NCBI GenBank assembly: GCA_949752735.1
Contig: OX457036.1
Span: forward strand, 18,634,246 to 18,698,245
Length of the DNA stretch: 64,000 bases
From: Lumbricus terrestris
Lineage: Eukaryota > Annelida > Clitellata > Crassiclitellata > Lumbricidae
Direction of reading: 5' to 3'
The position numbers and the translations under genes were made by a program. Numbering within the stretch: position 1 is the stretch's first letter; each line of letters starts with the position of its first letter. Below are positions 1 to 11,022 of this stretch, piece after piece. The notes below the pieces were generated by a model, which saw only the letters and a program-made list of their open reading frames with translations, did no database searches and had not been told where the DNA came from.

Positions 1-676
1 GTTAAAAATAAAACAAATTGCGAAATTTATTTGAAACTTATATTTGCCTATTACTGCAACTCTCTACTCGTGGTAGGCCTTCCACAAGTGTAATCATAAT
101 CTCCAAATTTCTAAAGTGTCACTTGAAAGCCAAGTGCAGGGCACCAGCTTACCCACGAGCATGTGTGTCTATCTCCTTTATAACAGTATTTAATGCAGCT
201 GCCAGGCAAATTGCCCATCCTCTACTTTTCTTACATCTTGACTTACATGATCAACCGCCTCTACAGGCTCCCAGTTACAGCTCGTTTCGAGTTCACAATA
301 TTTCTACTCATCAATAGGTCTTACCTTACTTGTAAAAGCGCTGAAACATGACTATCGAACTGATCTAAAGAAATGCAGATCTTAAGAATAAGCAGAAAAT
401 GTTTAGTGAGTCATTTCAAATGAGTCGGATAAATATCACGCAGACATGACTAAAACACCCCGATATCAATTGACCACCTGGACTAACTTTATCACAGTTT
501 CCATGCAAGCAGAATAGAAACAACACTGACAGTGCACAAAAGCCATTCCTAGGAGGCGCCTTATGGTCTGCATGGTCAGCACTAACGAGCAACACAGCAC
601 AAACAGAAAATAACACACACATGTAGTATTACGGCAAAAAAATATCAAGGCAGATTCAGGTACTGCTTCAACCTAC

Positions 677-3600
677 ATTTCGGCTTTGCTCCGAATGTGC
701 CTCCTCGTTGACCTCTTTCTCCGACCCAAAGCTGACCCAGTCTTTAGATGGCGGTGGAACGTAGACCTGCACGACCTCCTCCTCTTCCTCCATCTCCTCC
801 TCCTCTGCTTCCTGTCACAAGAATCAACGCTATTAAAACGCGGCCATACAGAACGACGATAATCATATTCAAATCTACACCTAATGACATGTGCATGGCA
901 AAATGCACAGAAACTTTAATAGTAAACATAAATGGTTTCTATAGCAACTGAATACTTATGGCCTCAATCACTCTCATTTTTCAATCAAATAATAAATGGA
1001 GATCCTTCAACGCTGCTTGCGCATAAGAATGCATGCACCACCAATTAAGGACCCATGCATGTGAAATAAAGATAAAATAATTTCTGGATTTAACACCGTG
1101 CAATGTTATGACTTGGGCACCTGATATCATCATGAATAAAATGGTATTCTGTGATGCCACCTGAAGAACTATTTGTCCATTTTCGATCATTTATAGTTGA
1201 GCCCCCATCTACTGGATACAAAGCCCACCTAATTAAGAATACTTGATATCATTCATTATAAAAGAGTATTGACATGACATAGTTCCAGAAATTTCCTGAA
1301 GCAGAAAAATTCAAGTTGTCATGCTGACACTAACCATCACCATTCATTACTCCAAATGTAACCATGGGTTCATCTATTATGGTCAAACTATAAATCACTT
1401 ATTTTAGGTACAGTTATCAAACCGAACAGATTTTAGCAAGAACTTGTGTACAAAAAAGCAAAAAATTTGTTCTACTATCACAAAATATTTCCTTAAGTAT
1501 CACCAAAGCTGTCTTAGCAAAAGTTCAAACTAGTAGAAAAAAATATGTGTAAAAAATATCCCAAAAATAAGTGCAAACTAATGTAGTACCAAAGTGTGTG
1601 ATCATGTAATGCAAACACAAACTTTTTAAAATTAAAGAAAAAAATTAAAAGGCAAACTCATGCATTAATAGTTGGCCTGTTGTACAATGATCTTATGTGA
1701 AGGTCTTTGAAGAAAACGAAAGTGTAGCCCGTGAAGTAAAAAGCAATGTTGAAATCATGCGGCAAAATAACTAGCATTATCAGTGTACGTTGGATGAAAG
1801 CAGCATCCTGAAATCGGGCAACAGGGGCATTACTTGCCTCTTCCTCAATTAGTCCTAGCAGCTACATTAAGAAAGAAAACATCCACATATGAGTCAAAAT
1901 GAAGAACAGCCACAACCCAGGCAAGTCATTACATGTAAAGATAAGTAACTTAAGAGATAATACATTTTTCTACCGACTCGTAAGAACCTATTTTAAAGAT
2001 CATTTACCATGATTAATTCAACCCTAATCCTCAGAGGTTCTGATGTTCAGTAACTTATTATAGTTGAGGCTTCAAAATGACAATTTTCAATTTGATTCCT
2101 ACATTAAAAATATCTCATCTGATGTCTAGGTGGATTTTCAGTTCCATTTTAAAGTCTGAGAGAAACAATCACAGATAGGCAGGCAGACAGAGACAGAGAG
2201 ACCGGCAAAGACAGAAAGGCAGAAAAGCATAAAGACGGACACACAGTGACAGGTAGCAGGGACGGATCCAAGGGGCCAATCCGGCCATGCCCCCTATTTC
2301 AAAAGTGCATGGGATGTGGCCTCCGCATTTGGTTTCAACAAGCATTAAATCAATGGCTTGCATAGATGCATAGATGCATAGACGTCGACCAGATGACTGA
2401 TGACTAAAAAAAGGTCATCCGTTATTTTGGCAGGGAAAATTGTGTAAATTTTCCAGACATTTCGACCAAATGACTAAAAAAAGGTCATCAGAATTTCTGG
2501 CAAAGATCACAGAAAGTTTTTGGTCCCCCCCCGAAAATTTCTGAATCTGCCCTCGGACAGATAGAGCCTGTAGATATAGATACAAAGAGGTCGACAAACA
2601 GACAAAAACAGTAGAAAAAATCCTCCACCTAAGCTAAAATGAGCAAACTCGAAGGCAGAATATAAAATCATGCTCCAGCTCCAAAAGTGAAGTGCATCCT
2701 GAAGGAGGTGAGTCAAGAGATTTACACACAATCAACAGAGATTTACACACAATCAACAATTTCTGCACCTATGTGTCGCCCAAAAAAGGAGCTATAAAAA
2801 TAGTCAAATGCATATCTTCATCATTGGCCAATCAGCTTGTAATGAGACGAAAATGAAACTGATAATTACTGTTGAGTTTGTTGAAAGGAAGCATGTTATA
2901 AGCAAGAATGGCAGCTAGTAGTCAAGACAGAAAGCACAAACAAATAACTGAATAACTAGTTAGTAACAAGATAAGCGTCAATGAAGGTTGTAAGCAGATG
3001 AAAAAAAATAGCTGAAAACAAGTTAATAGCTAGATACGGGTTAGCAGCCAAATGGCAAGAATAAATTAAGGGGTTAATAACTAGATAATCAGACTTAATA
3101 CCCAGATAACAATGGTCAATATAGAAATTCATACGAAGTGGCAGAGCAATTGCAGGAATGATAGAACCAATACAAACCCTGAGCAAGGCTTGCTTTGCCT
3201 CCTCTGTCGTAGCAATGATAAAGTTCTGTCCATGTTTAAATTCCGGGTCGTAGACAATCAGAATTTCTTCGCCTGGATAATCCTGTCAACCATAACAAAC
3301 ATTGGACCATTTGCAACAGTTGTACACCCACAGATCATTACTAGCTTCTAAAATGTCATTCATTATTAAATAATTATTTAATAAAACCATTAAATCAAAG
3401 AGCTACTGATTTTCTGCAATCCAGCCTCATACGTCATGCGGTTTGTTGTTAGCACAATAATCGCTGCCACAGCCATGTCTACCACCATGACCAAAATAAC
3501 CATGGCATGGATGGATACTACCATGACCACCATGATCACTACAACAACCACAATAACCACAACCGCCGCCAATGGGATCACAAATAAAACCTGGACAGGG

Positions 3601-6600
3601 TCCCAGATATCTGGGCCTGCCTGCCAAAAGATTTAAAAAAACGAAAGAGTACTGGGAACTTACAATCATTGACTGTTTAATTGGATGAAAGTCACAGACT
3701 GCAGCCCTGTTCTGCAGATCCTTCAGAACCTCTTCCTTTGCAATGAACTTATACGGACTCTCTGCCGTGACATCTTCATCCGTTCGAAGAGCAAACAGTT
3801 CTTGCGTCTTCACAGCCAGGAAAATTGGAACAACTCCTTCAGGCAAAGCTGTAGAAAATAATGTATTTCTGAAGACAATTCAATCACTTTCACAATCATT
3901 CATTTATTACGAGAATTTATATAAAACGCCTATTTAGAGGCAGTAAGGTTACTACTTAGAAGCACTCCAAACCAAGCTCGGGTTAAAAGGACGGTCTAAA
4001 GCAGTGCTGTCCAACCTTTTTGACACCGCGGGCCATCAAAGAACTTTTCTTGAAGCCGAAGGCCGCACCGGTGAACTCAAAAGCAACAACGCTGATCAAA
4101 CGAAAATTGTTTAAGCTCTATCAAAATTTACTATGGAATAATCTTAACGGATGTGTCGTGGGAACTTGATTTTGTATCCACATTGTCAAACAACACAACA
4201 ACTTACGAACTTATAGCCATTAGTTGGTCTGTGATTTGTTTTTCTTCATTTTCACAAAATTTGAAAAAAATTCCTAGCTTAGGTGGGCCCCTTAAAATCA
4301 GCAAGCGGGCCGCAGGTTGGACAGCACTGGTCTAAAGTCTCAATTTGAAGGATTCACCTGTTTCGTAGCATTCACAGAAATGCATCATGTATGATGCAAA
4401 ATGAAAGTTGCATATTTGGCTGAAAACGTAAAATTATTAAATCACATTTCAACACCCGAAGGTCATGTTCAGGGGCTTCTATCCCCCCTAAGCAACCGGG
4501 CGCAATCCATTTTCTTCCCCCCCTTTTTTGGACCGGCCTTCCTCTATGTATGCAATATAATGCAATTTAGCGCATGCCCTCCTCTAGTGTGGGAATGAAG
4601 GTTTGTTTGGAGAGGGACAAACGAGCATCTAGCAGACGATCGCCGAAGCATGTGTAGCGCCGAGAAGGGACCTGGTATGGGGAGGGAATGTGCCCCTCCC
4701 CATAAGAAATTTTTGCGATTTCCGCATTGCGATTTCAGCATTTTAAGCTGTCCTCTTAGCAAAATTACTCTACTGTTTCAGTGGAGGAATTGCTGCCAAA
4801 ATTGGGCAGCCATATGTTTTGCGCCTCTGATCAGTGTGCACTCGAGAGGCGCTACATAAATTTTTAGAGCACAATGCTGCACATAGGCGGAGACCTGGGC
4901 CGAGAATTGGGGGGGACGGAAAGACGCGAGATTTTCGAAAAATTTCCGATGACCGGCGAAATCTGGAAAAAAAATTTCCGCCGCCAAAAAAGTTGATGAC
5001 CTTTTTTTTTTTTTTAATCATCCGGGCCAAATCTCGACGAAATATTTCTATTTTCGCCGCCCCAAAAAGTCTTGACCCTCAAACATTGAGGGGGACAAAT
5101 GCATGGGCCGTCCCCCCCAACACTTTAATTGGGGGGGACCATCCCCCCCTGTCCCCCCCCAGGTCTCCGCCCATGACAATGCAATACAATAAAATACAAT
5201 GTAGGTCCTACATTGTAAGCCCACGTAATAATAATGTTGCTTTACTAAGTGTTCAAGGACCAAATTTGACTGTCTGAAATTTGAAAGATAACATTGGAGA
5301 GAAGTTGTGCAAAATAGTATTTGTATTAACATTATTTTTCAGTTATAATATGATTGTATTATTTATTAAAATAGTAAAAACATAATTGCAATCATATAAT
5401 AGGAATTTTTTTAAAGTACCGGTATATTAAGGCTGTTATAGCAGTTCATGTAATTCAAAAATGCAGATAGTAGCCTAACTAAAAACTCAAAGTGCATAAA
5501 GTGTATACATTTTGATAAAAACTATTAGGCCTACCATTTTGTCCAAATTTATATGGAGGGGAAGTATTTTCTGGGGGATCTTCCTCCTAGTGATGCCTAG
5601 ATTGAACGCTGCCCTCCATGTCCGACCTTCCCCCCCAACCGACGTGAATTTTGGCTGTCTTCTGATTCCCCCCTATTTTTCACTGGGCGCAAGCTGCGCC
5701 CGCCATGTATAGGGATAGAAGCCCCTGGTCATGTTTTCCATTTTGTCATTCTATGCATTGCAGTCAACCTCTCCAGCCCACATCAGCATTCAGCATTTAC
5801 CTTTGGATTCTTTGTTCAAAAGATCAATATAATATCACTTACATACTTATTTTACTTGCGCAATTAGGATCATTTTTATTTACGATTCAACTGTTCTCAC
5901 CTTGATCTCCAAGACCCATCAGACTTTCCTGTGCCTTTCCATCAGTGCCAGACTTAGGTTTCTTGCCTAAGAACAAAAAGACAAGAAAATCACTAATATA
6001 TTCATGAATGTCATCATCACCATCATCGTCGTCGTCATCATCATCATCATCCATTGTTCTTTTTTTTCATATGAATATTTCATCCCAATAACATTCATTT
6101 TAGCCTTAGAATATTTCTTATACTACAGTTGAGAGTGCAATTAATGAACAGTCTAGAATAATTCTTCTTACAATCTGTGTTTCTTTCTGAAGCAAACTGT
6201 GCTACCAATTTCTATTGATAACGGTAGAAAGTTTAAATCGTAATCTAACAAGAGCTCTGTCAATTCAACTCAATATAACATTGATGCCACGTTAAAGCTT
6301 AACTGGCAGCCAAGATATAAAAAAGACAATTGCAGCAAACAATCTTGATTTCCAGTCGAAATCCGGTAAATGCAATGCAAATTTCATATATGTAGCTCCC
6401 ACCTTTTCGTGCACCTCCTTTGGCCGTCGTCTTTCGACTACCGGTCTTCGAGCCAGTCTTCGAGCCTTTACTGCTCACGTCGCGCTGACCTCCACTCACA
6501 GCCGACTTTGGCGTCTCTTCACCAGCCGGCTTCTTCGCAGACTTTGGTGACGGTGATGGCCGCTTCTTCCCAGATTTCGGACTGCCGGGTTTGGAAGCCT

Positions 6601-8419
6601 TCGAGGCCGGACGAGCGCCCTTTCGGGGTGCAGCTTTGTCCTTGCTGGGTTCTGACAGCTGCTCAGGAGCATCGGTTGTTTGCAGGAGTTTTTCTGGTGA
6701 TGAAGGTTTAGCTGTAGGAGAATGAATGGCTGTGCTGGCATTTAAAGCTTCGCCAGCAACTGCAGGCTATCAACAGAAGCAAGACGACCATAGATTGAGT
6801 ATTCGTGACTTTTGGGTTTAATATTCGTAAATATTCGTGAATATTAAGATTTTTTAATATTCGTAAATATTCGTAAATATTCGTTAACGGATTAAAGTGA
6901 ACCATCGAAACCGCAATGTTACCCGGTAAAGCAGTTTAAGTTTCTGTATGTCTCCATGACATTCACTCGCATTCAGGGCAAGGCTGAATTAAAACATACA
7001 ATGCGCTTAATATGCTGAGATCGGGATAATTTTTGCTTGTAATCTGGCACTATTATTTCCTGCGTTGGCATTTATATTTACTCATCCTGCTACACTGATA
7101 TAAAACTACTTTATCAATTTGCAGTTACTAGTATAGGCAGTTAAAGTTTATTTCTAATTTAGCCTACTATTGCTGCTACTTGCCAACTGCCATCGGTGGC
7201 TCGATCTGCCTCTTTTCTGTTCGGGAGGATGGTCAGAAGTCAGACAAAGTGACCAACATTAACTGTCATTAAATATCGAATGTGATATGAATGCCGCATG
7301 GCCACATTGACCAGACCCAGCACAGACCTTCAAGTTTTTAATAATAAATCTATTAAAGTTATTGTCACTTACATATACGGGCCTATGCGTAGGCTAGCTC
7401 AATTTTGTACAATTCAGTGATTTCAGTCAGTAAAAGTTGAACATTTTCATAAATAACAAAATAAGAATAAAGAATAAAGAATTTCTTGAAAGAACAAGAA
7501 TAAAGAATTTCTTGAAATAACATAATATTTTACGAATATAATATTCGTTGGCAGTTTTAATATTCGTTAATATTCGTGAATATTTGAAAATCTTAATATT
7601 CGTAATATGCGAATACTCAATCTATGAAGACGACCAATCACGCTGATGTTGTTCACGGTTATTTGTGTTAAAAACAACATTGTCACAAAGGTTTCTTTAC
7701 TCTATGTGCTTAGTAAGCATCACTGAGATTGTTATCAAGATGAATGAGAATTAATCAGATTTTTAACCATCTGATATAGGTACAACAGCAAGAGACCGAA
7801 CTGCTTGAAAATAGCAGCGGCGTGATTTCATCAGATTAAACACTCCAGATATGTGTCTTTGGAAACTTATCAGGGCCGTAAAAAATTATTAAGTTACTTT
7901 AATTTTATTGCTTTCAGTGTCTGTTGATATTGGTCTGAATTTGTAGTTTTGGAACCTGTTTTCACAAAAAATGCACTGATGTAGAATAATTTAATCTCCA
8001 TATCTAATCATAATTATAATACATGTGAACCTGTGATGGGTCACATTTAAAATTATGGCAAAAATTATGGCACGAAAATTAAATTGATCAGATTCAATGA
8101 TCACAAACGCTGAATCTTCAGCGTAGCCTTCATAAATCAAATGAACAAAATCCTTTGTATTCACCTATAAATGATTCCCTGTAAGCCTTACCAAAACAAA
8201 TACTTCTGCCCAACCATCTACTTCTCACCAAATGATTAAGACAGACCAACTTTCACCATCTATAATCATATCGGTCAGCAGAAATCTAAACATAAATGAT
8301 AACTAAATGATAAATAAGAAAAGATGGTAGTCAGAAAATGTTACCTCCTGGCCCTGGCCAGCATCAACTTTCTCTGCTTCGCTTGCCTCAGGTTCCACGT
8401 CTTTTTCACCACCTTCCAT
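677..8419 (-). CDS. DNAI3: DNAI3/WDR63, axonemal dynein intermediate chain 3 (5' six coding exons; 3' part outside window)
   Basis: Coding exons, in transcript order: 8419-8345, 6766-6403, 5966-5901, 3848-3664, 3282-3178 and 811-677. All have GT-AG borders and compatible phases, giving 310 codons. Exons 4-6 match vertebrate DNAI3 closely: KTQELFALRTDEDV, then a LQNRAAVCDFHPIKQ block, then DYPGEEILIVYDPEFKHG, then an acidic stretch leading to VYVPPPSKDWVSFGSEKE. The protein is an intermediate chain of inner-arm dyneins in motile cilia; its WD40 repeats are encoded after this point and are not in the window. Exons 1-3 give a long Lys/Ser/Pro-rich N-terminal tail, longer than I recall for vertebrates. 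The start is the ATG at 8419, the only Met opening the exon-1 frame. No further exon was found at 1-676, so the next one is probably off the left edge. Identity is from family knowledge; splice sites are read directly. Confidence 0.93.
2258..2553. mobile_element. MITE-like element in DNAI3 intron 5
   Basis: The left edge reads AGGGACGGATCC and the right edge ends CTGAATCTGCCCT. Inside are two copies of a GATGACTAAAAAAAGGTCATC-type module and a C run, as in the other short elements of this window. Flanks GACAGGTAG and GACAGATAG resemble a diverged target duplication. The borders are approximate. Confidence 0.5.
4002..4329. mobile_element. hAT-like MITE with 8-bp target duplication
   Basis: The terminal inverted repeats are CAGTGCTGTCCAACCT and AGGTTGGACAGCACTG. 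The element is flanked by a perfect 8-bp direct repeat, GTCTAAAG (3994-4001 and 4330-4337). An 8-bp duplication and CAGTG termini are typical of hAT transposons. There is no transposase frame inside, so it is non-autonomous. It sits in DNAI3 intron 3. Confidence 0.85.
4470..5727. mobile_element. 1.26-kb hAT-like element with a nested MITE
   Basis: The inverted termini are CAGGGGCTTCTATCCC and GGGATAGAAGCCCCTG. A perfect 8-bp duplication GTCATGTT flanks it at 4462-4469 and 5728-5735. No transposase is readable. A second element (4882-5175) lies inside. Part of the internal sequence (about 4690-4790) resembles 56640-56740 elsewhere in the window. It sits in DNAI3 intron 3. Confidence 0.75.
4882..5175. 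mobile_element. MITE of the CATRGGCGGAGACC family, nested
   Basis: The left end reads CATAGGCGGAGACCTGGG and the right end reads CCCAGGTCTCCGCCCATG. The interior carries gatgacc-T-run-aatcat modules and G/C runs. It is the same family as 54628-54983 and as the end fragment at about 40288-40456. A target duplication is not clean here (ACAATGC occurs near both ends). Confidence 0.7.
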
Positions 8420-8469
8420 TTTGCTTCATAAAATTTCTAATGAACTGCAGGAAAGTGACAACAAAATGA

Positions 8470-8735
8470 CAAATCTTAATTACAGTAACAACTGCAGCAT
8501 CAATAATAATAATAATAATAACAATGACGATTTCTATGGCGCCGTAACACAGCCATGCCGTTACAAGGGCGCCTCACATACTAAAATAAGCAGCAGGATA
8601 GACCTTGAGGAATAAATGAGTCTTGAGTCCAGATTTGAAGGAGTCAACTGAGCCAGCCGCTCGCAGAGCGGGAGGAAGACTGTTCCAGCATCTGGGGCCG
8701 GCCACCGAGAAAGCGCGGTCACCGAATCAATGCAT
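8470..8735 (-). repeat. Dispersed LINE/SINE-type 3'-end repeat with (AAT)n tail
   Basis: An (AAT)n run (8500-8522) abuts sequence starting ttctatGGCGCC and continuing through a GC-rich stretch with 'gaggaagactgttccagcatctgg'. Similar 'aaatttctaTAGCGCC' junctions occur at about 100, 26845, 49560 and 60600. That arrangement suggests truncated retroelement 3' ends lying on the minus strand. The family is not identified. Confidence 0.4.
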
Positions 8736-10469
8736 AATGTACAATTCCTCACGCTAATTTCATATATATCGGTAACAATGCTTGTCTATATAATTGTAAA
8801 TTAAATACATATTAGTTATTATTATGGTAATAATACAGGTGCAGCAACAATAAGCTTATAGCATAGCATGTCTGTGCTGATAACATTACAGGCTACTGAC
8901 AAGACAGAACTCCACTAATTTAAAATAGTCTGCTTTAAAGTACAGAAACAAATACTGGCTTTGACTCAACAATTGGGAGATGAAGATTTTGGTGCAACAT
9001 TTAATAAACGACATTGCACTTTTTTTAAACACAGGCACAACTCCCATAATCCAATCTATCATGATCTAATTGCATACATTAGTGCTATTTGCTTACATTA
9101 GTGCTATTGTCATAATGTGCAAAGTATCAAGTCATGGTCAATCCCATATAAGAGAGTTTCAAGAGGCACTATATAAATCTGTAAAAATCGTATAATAAAA
9201 AATTCTGTGGTAGGAGCACACAAAAATTAAACAAAAATGCTGACATTGTAAAATTGAAGTTTAGGCGCTCTATAATTGTTTCTGATTGGTATCATCTATA
9301 TTCTTTTGTCAATAATTTTGGGGCAAACAATTTGTTTACTTCTGCCGTCAACTCTTATAGGGCTAAACTTTTACAAAGCATTTTATACCCATATATAGAA
9401 ACAATTAATTTATACCCAAATATTCAAACATTTTAATTAATACCCAAATATGGCAGGTTGACCACGTGCTTAAAGAACAATCATTGATCCTAACATAATT
9501 ATGCATCTGCATAAGTGGACTGAAAGTTATAACTAACTGTTGTTTCCTGACATTCATAACTCTGACGCATGTCTCCAGTGGTTAATAATATAATCTTTGT
9601 TTAATGAGACAAATCAGGGTGGCACACCGCACCCAGTTACATGTCAATGCACAACAAAATTAATGTAAAGATAACAATGTCAATGTTAGCTTGTTGACAC
9701 TTAGAAATTTCTTCCATGGATGTTTAACTCCCATCAACTCTGCAGCATAACCGTCCACAATAAGAGTACCAATGGAGAGAAATACGCATGTCAACCTTGT
9801 GATGTTTAGAATTCAGTTACAGACGGCTCAAGTTTCTCAGGCAGCCACATGACACACAATTATGGCATGTTGTTGGTCACACATCATGGGCCTTTCATGG
9901 CTCAGTTGGCCATGCTACACGAAGTAGAGATTTTGCGAGTGAACATACAATTGCCACTTGGTCAATTGGCAATACTTCTTGAAGGACAAATTCTAAGTCT
10001 GGCTGGGTAACAATAACAAGGCAATCTGATAAACAGATGCAAATGGAGAGCCTAAATGTTGTGGTCGCGATTCCTGATAACTACATTTTGAAAATGTGAA
10101 ATATACAGCTAATTTTTGTCGATTGTGTCTTTTAACCTTTTCCACGAATCATTAAAAAAAACTAAAATGTAGTTGTACCCCCGACAGTTCTGCAACTTGA
10201 TGCACAGGTCACAATTCCATCGAAAGCCATTTTCAGATAATACACGAGGAAAATACAAACAGTCGATTCAAAACACTGACGCAGAGTAATGGTATGATTT
10301 CGGTGGCATAGCGGCCAAAAAATAAGATTCTCTCATACGTTAAAATATTTGCTTGAATAGATCAAAAACAGCGTAAAGATAGCAAAATAGACTCACTTAA
10401 CTAAAACTTAGACCCAAATCTAGCATTTAAAGAAAACTAGAGCACTTTCAGAAACGATTCTTCGCAACC

Positions 10470-10481
10470 GTTGCTAAGAAC
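10470..10481. promoter_or_regulatory. Candidate RFX X-box
   Basis: GTTGCTAAGAAC (GTTCTTAGCAAC on the other strand) fits the two RFX half-sites RYYNYY and RRNRAC, but without the usual 1-3 bp spacer. It overlaps a GCAACCGTTGC palindrome. It lies about 550 bp upstream of the BBS1 start and 2 kb upstream of DNAI3. RFX factors drive ciliary genes, so the location is suitable; the assignment is inference. Confidence 0.35.
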
Positions 10482-10696
10482 ATGTTCCTTCACCGCTTCC
10501 GGTTTTTGAAAAATGTTCTGCATCATGCATTTTTCTCTTTTTTCTGACCACAGTGGAACTTTCAAGCTCTGCATTTTAGTAAGTATAGATTTATAGATGT
10601 TATGTTAACAATGTTCTGGAACTTGGGAATGGCTATAGTAGGCTGGAAATTTGTTTTCGTTCCACGTGCCTTGCAGGTGGTTCAATTGAGTACATG

Positions 10697-10762
<66 letters not shown>
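10697..10762 (+). repeat. (TTAC)n microsatellite
   Basis: About 16 uninterrupted CTTA/TTAC tetramers lie 260 bp upstream of the BBS1 start codon. Confidence 0.95.
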
Positions 10763-11022
10763 AAGCAAACACATCGGCCAACTGGCTAAATAATTAGAAA
10801 TATCGAGATTGATTATATCTGATAGATTCATATGATCTCAAATATAAAATGAGCAATACAATTTTTAAATGATTCATAAATTAATGTTGGTATTAGTCGA
10901 TCGATAAGAAGTTTTGCTGCGGATGTGCCTCTCAATGATATCTCAACTTCCGCTGTCAGTGACGCTTTGCGAATGGAATTTTGCGAAATTTCGAGTACTG
11001 CTCGTTTGAGTAATATCTAAAA

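Larger units (their letters stand above)
8420..11022. other. Divergent intergenic region between DNAI3 and BBS1
   Basis: This 2.6-kb spacer holds the 5' ends of two ciliary genes transcribed in opposite directions. It contains the repeat at 8470-8735, AT-rich unassigned DNA at 8740-10440, a possible RFX site near 10470, and a (TTAC)n microsatellite at 10697-10762. No coding exon is evident. Confidence 0.7.

Noticed and set aside
3427..3663. His/Gly/Cys-rich extension of the DNAI3 exon-4 frame
   Set aside because: The donor at 3663-3662 (GTAAGT) ends the exon. The rest is intronic CCATGACCACC-type repeat.
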